Shown: positions 8,158 to 18,264, counted from the first letter of the stretch. The stretch is 64,000 nt of DNA from Acidobacteriota bacterium (GCA_018268855.1 JAFDVR010000013.1:1-64000), one strand, 5' to 3'. The notes: generated from the sequence alone by a model not told the origin. Program-made: numbers and translations.

Positions 8158-10422
8158 ATGAGCGATCATCCGCATCCCGGGCTCAGCTCAACCAACATCG
8201 AGGAGGCGCTCGCGCAGAGTTTCCGCGATGTAGCGACGGCGGCTGGAGCGGCTATTTACATATGTGATTTTGAGTGGAAGCTTGTCTTTGCAAACGAACT
8301 CGCGTTCAAGCTGACGGATGTGCGCCCCAAAGATGTGGGCAAGAGAATACTGTGGGAACTATATCCGGACATCGTGGGCACGGCGCTGGAGACGATGACG
8401 CGCCGTGTGATGGACGAGCGGGTGACAATCGAGCAGGAGCGTTTCTACTATCCGCGCCGCGACGCGTGGCGGCAGATTAAGATCTTTCCTGTTGCAGCGG
8501 GTATTGCTGTTCTCTTTGCCGATGTCACAGAGATGGTGCGTGCCGAACAGGAGCGTGAGCGCGCAACGGCTGAGTTGCAGCAGGTAATGGACTCCACGAC
8601 AGATGCGGTTGTGTGGGTCGCCCGCGATTGGCACATCACCTTTATGAATGCGCGGGCTACGGAACTACTGGCTCCTGCGGGCGATCTGACGGGCAAGTTG
8701 GTGTGGGAAGCTTTCGCGAATGCAACGCACGAAGACTCACCTTTCCGGCAGTCGTTGCTACAAGCCATGGAGCGGCGGGTCTACAGCGACGTGCAGGTTT
8801 TTTTCGGAGAGCCACTGAACCGCTGGTTTCATCTGATGATTCATCCTGGTCCCACGGGGATTGTGGTGATCTTCCGCGATATAACAGAGTTGAAGAAACG
8901 CGACGAAGCGCTGCGGGCGAGTGAAGAGCGGTATCGCGTACTCACTGAGTTGAGCCCGCAGGCGCAGTGGGCAGCGGCCCCTGATGGAAGCTTAATCTAT
9001 GCCAACCGGCGTTTTCTTGAGTACGTGGGGAGGCAGATTTCTCCTCGCTCAGGAAAGGAATACATCGAGTTCTTCGATCCTGCGGACCGGCAGATGGTGC
9101 TTCAACGCTGGCATGAGTGTCTGCGGACGGGTGAAGATTTTGAGATAGAAGCGCGCCTGTTGCGCAGTGGCGATGGCACTTCGCGATGGTGCCGCCTCAA
9201 GGCTTCGCCCGTGCGCAACGAGCGTGGCGAAATCGAACAATGGCTCGGCATTGCGAGCGATATTCATAAAGCGCGCGTGGCTGAAGCACAGTTGCGTGCG
9301 CAGTATGAGCAATTGGATAAGCAAAGCCGTATGCTGAAAGCGATCTATGCCGGATCGCCCATTGGCATGGCGCTCTATGAGCCAACAGAGTTGCGTGTAT
9401 TGAACCTGAATGAGCGGCAGGCAGCGATTCTGGGCATATCGCCGGAGGAGGCGATTGGCAAGCGCTTCGATGAATTGGTCCCGAACGCGATTGCGAGTTT
9501 AGGCATGTTGCAGCGCGCGGCAAAGGGTGAGCCCATGCTCAACCAGATGGTGGAAGGAACATTGCCATCCCGGCCGAACGACTATCGCTACTGGAACATC
9601 AATTATTCCCCCATTTTTGCGGACGATGGCAGCGTAACTGCAATTGCAGGCGCCACCGTGGAGATTACGCAGCAGAAGCGCGCCGAGGCTGCGCTGATTC
9701 AGAATGAAAAGCTGGCGGCGGTAGGACGGTTAGCCGCGTCCATTTCACACGAAATCAATAATCCGTTGGAGGCGATTACAAACCTGCTGTACCTTTCATC
9801 GGCAGAGGACTTGCCAGAAGCAGCGCAGGATTACGTGCACATGGCACAAGAAGAGTTGAAACGCGTATCGCAGATTGCCACACAGACGCTACGCTTCCAT
9901 CGCCAGTCGGAGAACGCTGTGTATGCCGATCCTGCGCAAATGCTGGACGCGGTGATGAATCTGTATCAGGGCAGGCTGGTGAACTCGGGGATTCGTGTGG
10001 AGCGGCGATACCGCGCGACGGGACGCGTGCGCTGCTTTGAAAACGATATACGGCAGGTGCTGAACAATCTGATTGCAAATGCGATCGATGCCATGCGTGG
10101 GACAGGTGGGCGGCTGAGTGTAAGCACTGAAAACCGGAGCGGCAACGATGGAGAAAGTGGGATTGCGATCACGGTGGCGGACACGGGCCATGGCATGTCA
10201 AGAGAGACACAGGAACGGCTATTTGAACCGTTCTTCACAACAAAAGGCATCAACGGAACAGGGCTGGGACTGTGGATTTCAAGAAGTCTTGTGGAGCGGC
10301 ATCACGGACGGTTGAAAGTGCGAAGCAGGGCAGGCGAACGGGTGCATGGCACAGTCTTTCAGCTTTTTTTGCCGTGTGAATCCGGCAATGCGGCCACAGA
10401 ATGGCGCTCAGAAATATCCTGA
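8158..10422 (+). CDS. Multi-PAS sensor histidine kinase
   Basis: 754 residues with no transmembrane segment, so a cytosolic sensor. Four PAS-type domains are visible at about residues 15-125, 135-245, 260-380 and 390-515. They are followed by a HisKA domain (SISHEINNPLEAI, phospho-acceptor His531) and a HATPase domain with N-box NDIRQVLNNLIANAIDAM, G1 ADTGHGMS and G2 GTGLGLWIS. There is no attached receiver and no response regulator next to it, so its partner lies elsewhere. It is divergent from the DUF374 gene with about 54 bp between starts. The ligand is unknown; PAS domains commonly sense redox state, oxygen or small molecules. Confidence 0.92.
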   Translation: MSDHPHPGLSSTNIEEALAQSFRDVATAAGAAIYICDFEWKLVFANELAFKLTDVRPKDVGKRILWELYPDIVGTALETMTRRVMDERVTIEQERFYYPRRDAWRQIKIFPVAAGIAVLFADVTEMVRAEQERERATAELQQVMDSTTDAVVWVARDWHITFMNARATELLAPAGDLTGKLVWEAFANATHEDSPFRQSLLQAMERRVYSDVQVFFGEPLNRWFHLMIHPGPTGIVVIFRDITELKKRDEALRASEERYRVLTELSPQAQWAAAPDGSLIYANRRFLEYVGRQISPRSGKEYIEFFDPADRQMVLQRWHECLRTGEDFEIEARLLRSGDGTSRWCRLKASPVRNERGEIEQWLGIASDIHKARVAEAQLRAQYEQLDKQSRMLKAIYAGSPIGMALYEPTELRVLNLNERQAAILGISPEEAIGKRFDELVPNAIASLGMLQRAAKGEPMLNQMVEGTLPSRPNDYRYWNINYSPIFADDGSVTAIAGATVEITQQKRAEAALIQNEKLAAVGRLAASISHEINNPLEAITNLLYLSSAEDLPEAAQDYVHMAQEELKRVSQIATQTLRFHRQSENAVYADPAQMLDAVMNLYQGRLVNSGIRVERRYRATGRVRCFENDIRQVLNNLIANAIDAMRGTGGRLSVSTENRSGNDGESGIAITVADTGHGMSRETQERLFEPFFTTKGINGTGLGLWISRSLVERHHGRLKVRSRAGERVHGTVFQLFLPCESGNAATEWRSEIS

Positions 10423-10563
10423 TAACTCAATCGGGCACAACCTGTGCGCGATTTATCGAGAGCACGTTGTGTATGGCGAGTGCGGTTTCGGCAACCTGCG
10501 CGGCTGAGAGACGTCTCAAACAGTGTGGCCGGAGAGCACATGGCTTAAGTTAGGCGGAGCAGC

Positions 10564-11844
<1,281 letters not shown>

Positions 11845-11849
11845 CCAGG

Positions 11850-11865
11850 GAGTTAGCGAGTTAGC
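11850..11865 (+). repeat. Two copies of octamer GAGTTAGC after gdhA stop
   Basis: Two direct copies start five bases after the gdhA TAA. The unit is a one-base variant of the GAGTCAGC octamer found at glyQ/glyS and upstream of lptE. Confidence 0.55.
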
Positions 11866-11980
11866 TCTTGTTGAACCGCTAATTTGTTCACAGCGAAGAG
11901 TGTTGCTAATGCAGACGAATACAGGATTTTATGCGCGCTTAGAATGACGTGCTTGATATGGTGGTTTGCGAGGTAATGCG

Positions 11981-13099
11981 ATGCGTTGGTCTGTTTTGGC
12001 TGCGGCTATGGCGATGATGGCTGTTCCAGCTTTGGCACAGAAGCCAGGGCAGGTGTTGACGGAGCGGCGGCTGCCTAAGAATCCGCAAGATGCTGCGGCG
12101 GTAAAAAAGATGGCCCGATGGACGGAGGGCCGCATTGTTCCGGGTGCGGTGTGGAACGATGAGAATGGGAAACCTATCCAGGCGCATGGCGGCGGGATTC
12201 TGAAGTATGCGGCGTACTGGTACTGGTTTGGGGAAGACCGCACCCGTCTGGAGGACGATCCTACCCGCGATCCAGCGAAACGGTATGTCCATGTTTACAA
12301 GTCAAAGGATTTGATTCATTGGGAGAACCGCGGCGTTGCGCTTGCGATGGCGGAGCCGGAAGACGTGCGGGCGGCGCAGGGCGGGCGGTGGGTGCTGGAG
12401 CGGCCGAAGGTGTTCCGCATTTTGAAGCCGAAGACCGGCGCACCGAAGTTTGTAATGTACATGCATCTGGATGCAGGCGGCCGGGGATACAACATGGCCG
12501 AGGTAGGTGTGGCCGTGAGCGACAAAATTGAAGGGCCATACCGGTTTGTGAAGCACTTCCGTCCATTGGGCAAGGAGAGCCGCGATATCGGGCAGTTTGT
12601 GGATGACGACGCGCACAATTACCTGATCTTTGAGAGCAGGCCGAGCAAGGGGTTTTACATTGCGCGGCTGAGTGACGACGGTATGGATGTGTCGGAGGTC
12701 GGGTTTGTGCATGCTCCGCTGGAAGGTGGGGCGATTGTGCATTATGAAGGGCTTTATTACGTGCTTGGGTCGCATTTGACGGGTTGGGCGCCGAACCCGA
12801 ATGTGTATGCAACATCCACTTCTTTGGTTGGACCGTGGAGTGAGTTTAAGGATGTTGCTCCGCCGGAGACGAACACGTATGCGACGCAGTCTTCGATGCT
12901 GATCAAGGTTACGGGGACGAAGAGGACCGCCGTGATCTATGTGGGGGACCGGTGGGAGCCGGAGACGCTTTGGGATTCGCGGTATGTCTGGATGCCGGTG
13001 GAGATTGGTAACGGTGTGATGCGGTTGCCGGAGCCTCGGCCCTGGACAATCGATGTGGTGACTGGGGTGGTGAAGGCTATGCCGCCTTATGAGAAATAA
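11981..13099 (+). CDS. Secreted GH43 (subfamily 24-like) glycosidase, exo-beta-1,3-galactanase type
   Basis: 372 residues from ATG 11981, which has a GAGGT ribosome site six bases upstream; an in-frame TTG lies at 11966. A signal peptide ends near ALAQ. The rest shows GH43_24-like blades: AHGGGILKY, YYWFGE-type WYWFGEDRT, VLERPKVF, FVMYMHLD, GVAVSDKIEGPY and VDDDAHNYLIF. Fungal and bacterial members of this subfamily cut galactose from beta-1,3-galactans of arabinogalactan proteins, and lack the usual GH43 base. The export signal suggests action on plant polysaccharide outside the cytoplasm. No other galactan genes are adjacent. Confidence 0.8.
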   Translation: MRWSVLAAAMAMMAVPALAQKPGQVLTERRLPKNPQDAAAVKKMARWTEGRIVPGAVWNDENGKPIQAHGGGILKYAAYWYWFGEDRTRLEDDPTRDPAKRYVHVYKSKDLIHWENRGVALAMAEPEDVRAAQGGRWVLERPKVFRILKPKTGAPKFVMYMHLDAGGRGYNMAEVGVAVSDKIEGPYRFVKHFRPLGKESRDIGQFVDDDAHNYLIFESRPSKGFYIARLSDDGMDVSEVGFVHAPLEGGAIVHYEGLYYVLGSHLTGWAPNPNVYATSTSLVGPWSEFKDVAPPETNTYATQSSMLIKVTGTKRTAVIYVGDRWEPETLWDSRYVWMPVEIGNGVMRLPEPRPWTIDVVTGVVKAMPPYEK

Positions 13100-13104
13100 G
13101 TCGT

Positions 13105-13290
13105 ATGAATGGATACCGAATTGCGCGTTGGCGTTATATTTTCTGGCCGCTGTTTCTTGGGGTTGTTGTCGCGTTCGTTTCTCTGATCGCTGGTGTTGGC
13201 CGTGGTCTGGAAGCCTTGATTTCTGGCGTGGTGACCGCCGCAGTTGTTACTGCTTTAATGTTTGTTTTTGAATGGAGTCGCCGCAGGTAA
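13105..13290 (+). CDS. Small membrane protein, unknown
   Basis: 61 residues with two hydrophobic stretches (about 11-27 and 36-54) between basic ends (RIARWR at the start, EWSRRR at the end). It starts five bases after the glycosidase stop and may be co-transcribed. There is no obvious ribosome binding site and no known family. It could be real, since composition and ends look like a small inner-membrane protein. Confidence 0.4.
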   Translation: MNGYRIARWRYIFWPLFLGVVVAFVSLIAGVGRGLEALISGVVTAAVVTALMFVFEWSRRR

Positions 13291-13307
13291 ATCTGTGGTG
13301 GCACGTG

Positions 13308-13343
13308 CAAAATACGGAGATCCTTCGCTGTGCTCAGGATGAC
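13308..13343 (-). repeat. Dispersed GTCATCCTGAGC-type repeat
   Basis: On the minus strand this runs GTCATCCTGAGCACAGCG, then AAGGATCTCCGTATTTTG. It lies in the gap between the small membrane protein and the GvpL/F gene. I recognise the consensus as a common intergenic repeat of Acidobacteria and some other phyla (established knowledge recalled, not searched). The copy in polA is a diverged relative. Confidence 0.65.
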
Positions 13344-13372
13344 GGTCCACAAACAATCGGGTAATAAAAGAA

Positions 13373-13401
13373 CAGAGGCGCGGATGACTTCCGCGCCTCT
13401 G
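13373..13401. terminator. Bidirectional intrinsic terminator
   Basis: A perfect 12-bp stem (CAGAGGCGCGGA with TCCGCGCCTCTG) closes a 5-base loop. It is followed by CTTTCTTCT on the plus strand and by TTCTTTTATT on the minus strand. It separates the rightward glycosidase unit from the leftward GvpL/F gene. Confidence 0.8.
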
Positions 13402-13410
13402 CTTTCTTCT

Positions 13411-13440
13411 CTAACAACTAAGAACTAACAACTAATAACT
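13411..13440 (+). repeat. Heptamer-like tandem repeat at GvpL/F stop
   Basis: Four imperfect 7-mers (AACAACT, AAGAACT, AACAACT, AATAACT) abut and slightly overlap the stop codon of the leftward GvpL/F gene at 13439-13441. Same family as 5672-5700 in inverse orientation. Confidence 0.65.
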
Positions 13441-14164
13441 AGTTCGCTGCGCCGCGCTGGACGAAATGGTACGGAGGCCAAGGGCCGGAAAGCTGCATAC
13501 GGCAGTCTTTCATGGCTTGTGTAGCGGAGCTGTACTTGTTCTGGTACCGCTCGACTGTCTTTTTGTCGATGAGGTGGGCGACGTCGAGGAGCATCTTGCC
13601 CTGGTCGAGGCGCTTGCAGGTCACTTCCGTGTCGAGCGGGAGGAACATGCGCTGCATCTGGACGGAGAGGGCACGGGCCTTGCTTTGGCGTTCGCGCTGC
13701 TGCGCGGCGTTCTTGTGCAGACTTTCGAGATATTCCTTCCCGACACGATCAGTCAGAATCTTTCCATTTTCCCCGCAGGTGTCGTCCACGAGGACCTTGA
13801 GATGCATCTCGGCCTTGCCGTGAAGACGCTCGAGGTTGGCGACGAAGTGGCGGTGATTGGAGCGGACGGAACGGCGCAGAGCATCGTCGTCTTCAAAGGT
13901 GGTGTGGAAGCGGAAGGGAAGCACAGTGCACGTCTTGAAGCAGGATGCGATGACGCGGGCGTGGTCCTTCTGGCACTGCTGGTCGAGGCGGACATCGTCT
14001 TCAGCATTGTGCTCGGAGACGAGAACGGTGAGATCACCTGCGGGGAAGAGAAAAACCTGATTTCCAAAGAGACCGGAGAGACCTTCAAGCGGGGTAGGGC
14101 GACGGTGACGAGCTAATTCAGCGAATGCGTTTCTTTCTGCAATGCAATATGCGTACCAGGACAT
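13439..14164 (-). CDS. Orphan GvpL/GvpF-family gas vesicle protein
   Basis: 241 residues, normal for the family. It begins SWYAYCIAE, matching the YxYC/YGI start of GvpL/F, and contains the conserved core segments around VLPFRFHTTFEDDDALR, EMHLKVLVDD and ERYQNKY. GvpF/L proteins are minor gas-vesicle components thought to help nucleate assembly on GvpA. No gvpA, gvpN, gvpG, gvpK or other vesicle gene is in the 64-kb window. The gene stands alone between a bidirectional terminator and a TRIC-type channel gene. It may therefore have a different job or belong to a split cluster. Confidence 0.8.
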   Translation of the reverse strand: MSWYAYCIAERNAFAELARHRRPTPLEGLSGLFGNQVFLFPAGDLTVLVSEHNAEDDVRLDQQCQKDHARVIASCFKTCTVLPFRFHTTFEDDDALRRSVRSNHRHFVANLERLHGKAEMHLKVLVDDTCGENGKILTDRVGKEYLESLHKNAAQQRERQSKARALSVQMQRMFLPLDTEVTCKRLDQGKMLLDVAHLIDKKTVERYQNKYSSATQAMKDCRMQLSGPWPPYHFVQRGAAN

Positions 14165-14339
14165 GAACTAACACTCCAAAAGAGAACCAAGTTGCTGTAC
14201 TGCGCAATCTGTTTGCCGTTACGGGCTGAAATGCCGAAATGGCGCATTTCTGCCTAACGTGAAGCAGATAGTATGCCCGCCTTGCAACAGTTGGCAATAG
14301 GGAATGCGAAATCGGTCTCTCTGAGAGCAGCTATTGATT

Positions 14340-15047
14340 TCAGGGAAGATCATCGACAGCGGAAGTCTTCCAACCGAAACGAACGGCTAGAATGCGCATG
14401 GAGAAGCCTGCTGTGGTCGCAATGGCGGATGCCTCTCCCACAGGTACGCGGATGCGGAGAAGTAACAGAAAAAGCAGGGACGTAGCCGCGGCCACAATGG
14501 CGTAAAGTTCGCCCGCGCCAAAAATCCGAGGGGGCTTGCCGGAGAAGACGTCACGAAGAGAGCCACCGCCTACAGCAGTAATAACGCCGAGCAGGAGGGC
14601 GGGCAAAAAGCCAAGTCCGTAGGCAAGCGCCCGGGTACTTCCAGCGACGGCGAAGAGAGCCAGTCCGGCGGCATCCACGACCATCACAAGCGTGAGAATG
14701 CGGGTACCGACGACCCGCCCGAGAAAGAGTGCGAGGACTGCTCCGAAGATAGAAAGAGTAAGGTAGAGCGGGTTCTGGAGCGCGAGCGGAGGACCATCGC
14801 CGAGCAGAACGTCGCGGGCAATGCCGCCACCAACACCGGAGATCAGACCAAGACCGACGATGCCGGTGAAATCATACTTGTAGTGGCGGTCGCGGCGAGC
14901 GGCGAGGGCCCCGCCAAAGGCGCCGAGCACCAGGGAACCATACTCAATCGCGTGAAAAAGAGACTGCGATAACTGCGCGCCGTGCGGGATAGTAACTGGC
15001 AGATGAGGAAGTGTGACGGCCGGCATTCTCGGTATCCTTGTAAACAA
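14340..15047 (-). CDS. Trimeric intracellular cation (TRIC) channel-family / UPF0126 membrane protein
   Basis: 235 residues, about seven hydrophobic segments built as an internal repeat. Each half carries the glycine-rich family motif: GGGIARDVLLGD in the first and GGGSLRDVFSGKPP in the second, with IEYGSLVLGAFGGALAA at the start. Prokaryotic TRIC homologues form trimeric K+ permeable channels. An alternative start seven codons downstream (MPAVTLPH) would shorten the N-terminus. It is leftward, divergent from the DUF481 gene, and 175 bp from the GvpL/F gene; no operon partner is evident. Confidence 0.85.
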   Translation of the reverse strand: MFTRIPRMPAVTLPHLPVTIPHGAQLSQSLFHAIEYGSLVLGAFGGALAARRDRHYKYDFTGIVGLGLISGVGGGIARDVLLGDGPPLALQNPLYLTLSIFGAVLALFLGRVVGTRILTLVMVVDAAGLALFAVAGSTRALAYGLGFLPALLLGVITAVGGGSLRDVFSGKPPRIFGAGELYAIVAAATSLLFLLLLRIRVPVGEASAIATTAGFSMRILAVRFGWKTSAVDDLP

Positions 15048-15077
15048 TCCTAAAGAGTACGTGAGAAAGGCATCAGG

Positions 15078-16226
15078 ATGAAGCTTCTAAAGGTGGCTGT
15101 GGTGATGTGGATGATAGGTTTGGGTGCTGTGACAGCCAGTGCCGAAGAGAAGCCTGCACAGCAGTTGGACACAATCGTATTTGTGAATGGCGACCAACTC
15201 ACAGGCGTGCTGGTGCGCGGTGTGGGGAACTCCGTCATCTTTAAAAGCGACATGGCCGGTGAAATTACCGTACCGCTGGCAAAAATTAAGGAACTGCGAT
15301 CGAGCGGCAGCTTTGCTGTTCTACGCAAAGATACACAGGTGCATCGCGGTGACCTGCATCTGGGCACTGTATCTGTGACCAATGGCAATGTGGTGTTGCT
15401 CTCGCCGATTGGAGCGCCGGAGGTGATTCCGGTGAAGGAAGTAGGTTACATCCTGGATCAGCCTACGATCGACCGCGAAGTAGAGCGGAAGGCGGGATTT
15501 CTGTATGGATGGAGCGGGACAGTGAGCGGCGGCGCAACGATTGTGCAGTCTACCCAGTATGGCCGCACTTTCCATGTTGGTGTTTCGCTGGCGCGGACCG
15601 TACCTACGGTGGCCTACTTGCGCGCGCGGAACCGGACTCTGGTCGATTTGCAGGAGACGTACGGCAAGCTGACCACTCCTGCGATTCCGCCGCTGGATCA
15701 GAATGGTAATCCGAAGCCGGATTCGGTAGTGAAGACGAGCATCTTCCATACCGCTCTGGAGCGCGATCAGTACTTTACAAAGCGGTTTTATGCACTCGGC
15801 ACAATGGCCTTCGATCACAATTACGCGCAGGGCCTGGAGTTGCAGACGCTGTACGGCGGTGGCGTAGGTTGGACCCCGATCAGCACGCCGAAGCAGCAGT
15901 TGGATGTGAAGGCCGATCTGCACTACACCAAGGAAGAATTTCAAGACCCGTTTAGCAACCAGAACCTGTTTGCCTCGAGCATTGCGGAGACGTACAAACT
16001 CACCCTGCCGCGCAAAATGTTGCTAACGCAGGCACTTTCCATTCTGCCTGCGTGGAACAACCTGGATGCTTATGCAGCGAACGGCAATGTGACGTTTGCG
16101 ATGCCCGTGTTCAAACGGCTTGCCATGTCAGTGTCGGCTGCTGACAGTTTTTTGAACAATCCAAGCTTCGGTTACAAGAAGAACAGTTTCCAGCTCGTCA
16201 CAGGCATCACTTATTCCCTGAAGTAG
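15078..16226 (+). CDS. DUF481 outer-membrane protein
   Basis: 382 residues with a signal peptide (MKLLKVAVVMWMIGLGAVTASA). Residues 30-135 form a small beta domain (FVNGDQLTGVLVRG, VPLAKIKELR); the remainder matches the DUF481 beta-barrel, with alternating hydrophobic strands such as LYGWSGTVSGGATIVQS and a C-terminal strand SFQLVTGITYSLK. DUF481 proteins are predicted outer-membrane barrels of unknown role. The 3' end overlaps the convergent cytochrome gene by 20 bp. Confidence 0.85.
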   Translation: MKLLKVAVVMWMIGLGAVTASAEEKPAQQLDTIVFVNGDQLTGVLVRGVGNSVIFKSDMAGEITVPLAKIKELRSSGSFAVLRKDTQVHRGDLHLGTVSVTNGNVVLLSPIGAPEVIPVKEVGYILDQPTIDREVERKAGFLYGWSGTVSGGATIVQSTQYGRTFHVGVSLARTVPTVAYLRARNRTLVDLQETYGKLTTPAIPPLDQNGNPKPDSVVKTSIFHTALERDQYFTKRFYALGTMAFDHNYAQGLELQTLYGGGVGWTPISTPKQQLDVKADLHYTKEEFQDPFSNQNLFASSIAETYKLTLPRKMLLTQALSILPAWNNLDAYAANGNVTFAMPVFKRLAMSVSAADSFLNNPSFGYKKNSFQLVTGITYSLK

Positions 16227-16797
16227 TAAGGATACGCAGGACCGGGTCAGGTAACTCCAGCCGGGAGGAGCGGAGCAGGAGAGTAATCTGCCAGATTTCG
16301 GTATCGCTGAACTGATTGCCGAAGGCAGGCATACCGTTCTCAATGTCCCCTTCGGCAATAGTGCCGTAGACTTCGTGCGCTGTTTGGTGGGACAGCGTGT
16401 CTTTCTGATGCGGATCCCAGAATTGGACGGCCTTCGGATGCATGGATTGGCCTTCGGATGCATCGTGCTTTGGAATCCCGTGACAACGTGCGCAGTTGAC
16501 GGCATAGAGATGTGCGCCCGCTTCGAAGACATCTTCTGAGGCGGAGAAAGGAGCGTCCTTTGCGGCGGTTGCCATTGCCTTGGTAAGTTTCTTCGTGGCT
16601 TTGGAAGTGGGCTTGGACGGACTTAGTGTGTTCGATTCCTTTCTGTGGGTGAAGAAGTTCTGAAAGGTGGGGGTATGCGTGGAGAGCAGGTAGGCTGCGG
16701 CGGCAATAAGAAGGCCAATCACGATACCGCCAATGAGGCGGCCGCCTCCACCCGAGGACTTTGACGAGCGTGATTTGGGTCTGGACTTCGCGGCCAT
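16207..16797 (-). CDS. Membrane-anchored class I cytochrome c
   Basis: 196 residues: a basic Ser/Lys-rich N-terminus, one TM segment (about 22-39), a Lys/Ser/Thr-rich linker and a single c-type haem domain with NCARCHGIP (CXXCH). The likely axial Met is in ENGMPAFGNQFSD. It should sit on the periplasmic face as a small electron carrier. There is no oxidase or other redox gene adjacent. The last 20 bases overlap the convergent DUF481 gene, and the window contains no cytochrome maturation genes. Confidence 0.88.
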   Translation of the reverse strand: MAAKSRPKSRSSKSSGGGGRLIGGIVIGLLIAAAAYLLSTHTPTFQNFFTHRKESNTLSPSKPTSKATKKLTKAMATAAKDAPFSASEDVFEAGAHLYAVNCARCHGIPKHDASEGQSMHPKAVQFWDPHQKDTLSHQTAHEVYGTIAEGDIENGMPAFGNQFSDTEIWQITLLLRSSRLELPDPVLRILTTSGNK

Positions 16798-16939
16798 CGG
16801 GCGGCTCCTTGCCTGGTATTAAGGGGAAACATGCAGAACCGGACAGCGGATGTTCTAATAAGGAGATAACTGTCCAATGTTCGCTGCGTCTACCTTCTGA
16901 ACGTATCAGCCAGCATGGCAGGCCGAGGAGTGTTCGTTG

Positions 16940-17656
16940 ATGTACCGTTTTTCTCGCGCGCTGGCAGCAGCGCTTTCTGTGGCCCTGACGGCTGGGGCGT
17001 TTTCTACGACGATGACTGCGCAGAGCACACGCAGACGCCGCGAAAATGCGACGCGCATGGCACGTATTGCTCGCAACATCCAGCAGACGTATAGCCATAA
17101 ATACGACATCTTTGGCGGAGGAGGCTATCTCCGTTTCCGTTCAGGTGAAGATCTGCAACGCAACAACGAAGTGGTCTGGGCAGTGAGTGCGACGCGGAAT
17201 TTCACCCCGGTTTGGGGCGTAGTTGCGGACGTGCGTGGTCATTACGGCAATGCAAAGACAGGCAATAATCTTTACAACGTCTACAATCCGCTGATTACGC
17301 ACTATACGTTTATGGCCGGTCCGCAGTATCGCTTCTATCGTAAGGAAAAGACGGCGATTGGCGTTCACGTATTGGGTGGCGCAGCGATGGGAAACTTCGA
17401 CGGCGGAACAAAGGGGTTTGCCGCGTATCACCTGGGCATGTGGGACACAGCAACGCGACCGGTCATCAGCGCAGGTGTGACGCTTGATTACAACATCTAC
17501 ACGAACATTGCGTTTCGCGTAATGCCCACCTACGAGGCGACGATGTTCAAAGGCGTGCGCGAAGACGCGTTTGGAAACCGTGGAGCTTCCATGGGGAACG
17601 TCCAGCACAACCTTGGGTTCAATATGGGATTTGTGTACCGGTTTGGGCGCCAGTAA
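16940..17656 (+). CDS. Outer-membrane beta-barrel protein
   Basis: 238 residues from ATG 16940, with GAGGAG about nine bases upstream; a TTG directly before it is in frame. Signal peptide to about residue 28 (TMTAQS). The mature part is rich in amphipathic strands (YDIFGGGGYLRF, WGVVADVRGHYGN, FMAGPQYRFYRK) and ends FNMGFVYRFGRQ, close to the aromatic-ending strand expected for a BAM-assembled barrel. It resembles small OmpA-like/porin_OMP_b-brl proteins. It has its own terminator just downstream and stands alone. Confidence 0.8.
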   Translation: MYRFSRALAAALSVALTAGAFSTTMTAQSTRRRRENATRMARIARNIQQTYSHKYDIFGGGGYLRFRSGEDLQRNNEVVWAVSATRNFTPVWGVVADVRGHYGNAKTGNNLYNVYNPLITHYTFMAGPQYRFYRKEKTAIGVHVLGGAAMGNFDGGTKGFAAYHLGMWDTATRPVISAGVTLDYNIYTNIAFRVMPTYEATMFKGVREDAFGNRGASMGNVQHNLGFNMGFVYRFGRQ

Positions 17657-17674
17657 GGTTTATTGGATAAGAGC

Positions 17675-17694
17675 AGGCCGCCTTCGGGCGGCCT
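17675..17694 (+). terminator. Intrinsic terminator after the beta-barrel gene
   Basis: Stem AGGCCGCC/GGCGGCCT with a TTCG tetraloop, followed by TTGTTA, 18 bp after the stop codon. Confidence 0.85.
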
Positions 17695-17710
17695 TTGTTA
17701 TGGAGACAGA

Positions 17711-17998
17711 CTACTGCAACAGCGATGACAGGTTGCGTCCGCCATGCAGGATACGTTCAATACGTACAATATCGTCCGTAATGCGAAACAGGATGACGTA
17801 GCTTCCTATCGTAGAAGAGCGCGTGCCTGGGCCGATATCAGGACGCAGTTGATAGTGTTCTGGATGGCGTCCGATTTCTTTTACTTCTGCGCGAAGCTTC
17901 TCCACTGTGATCTGCGCGTATTTGACGCTGCTCTGAGCAATGAATTGAGAGATGTCCGAGAGATCCAATTCAATCAGGCCTGATAGTTGGAGTTTCAT
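17711..17998 (-). CDS. parE: ParE/RelE-family toxin
   Basis: 95 residues with the ParE fold pattern: SGLIELDLSDISQFIAQ at the N-terminus, a central helix with LRAEVKEIGRHPEHY, and the strand region GSYVILFRITDDIVRIERILHGGRN. ParE toxins usually poison DNA gyrase; RelE relatives cut mRNA, and the sequence does not decide between them. Its start overlaps the antitoxin stop by 4 bp (ATGA), the usual arrangement of antitoxin first, toxin second. Confidence 0.88.
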   Translation of the reverse strand: MKLQLSGLIELDLSDISQFIAQSSVKYAQITVEKLRAEVKEIGRHPEHYQLRPDIGPGTRSSTIGSYVILFRITDDIVRIERILHGGRNLSSLLQ

Positions 17999-18264
17999 TT
18001 CGCTTGTTCGGCCAGCTTTCTTTGGATCCTGTCAAACACTTCGTCAGGATCTGATCCCGGAGACTTATCTTCCATGGCTCGTGCCCATGCTGCACGGAGA
18101 TATTCCAGATGTTCGCCTCGGAACTCTCGGTCCTGCGACCAGGAGCGCAGCGCGTCGCGTACTACTTCGCTGCTGGAGGTATATTCTCCGGCTTCAACAG
18201 CTTCGCGCACTTTTTCTAGCATCTCGGAAGGAAGGGCGATGCTGACTTTTTCAATGTTCGGCAT
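17995..18264 (-). CDS. parD: ParD-family antitoxin
   Basis: 89 residues from the ATG at 18262-18264 (MPNIEKVSIALPSEMLEKVREAV, quoted here only in outline). The N-terminal ribbon-helix-helix part (KVSIALP, YTSSSEVVRDALR) should bind DNA and repress the operon. The C-terminal region with Trp and acidic residues should wrap the toxin. An upstream in-frame ATG at 18297 adds eleven residues lacking family character, so I do not use it. Confidence 0.88.
   Translation of the reverse strand: MPNIEKVSIALPSEMLEKVREAVEAGEYTSSSEVVRDALRSWSQDREFRGEHLEYLRAAWARAMEDKSPGSDPDEVFDRIQRKLAEQAK

Noticed and set aside
14228..14250. Hairpin GAAATGC/GCATTTC between the GvpL/F and TRIC genes
   Set aside because: A 7-bp stem without a T-run and not at a gene end; too weak to call.
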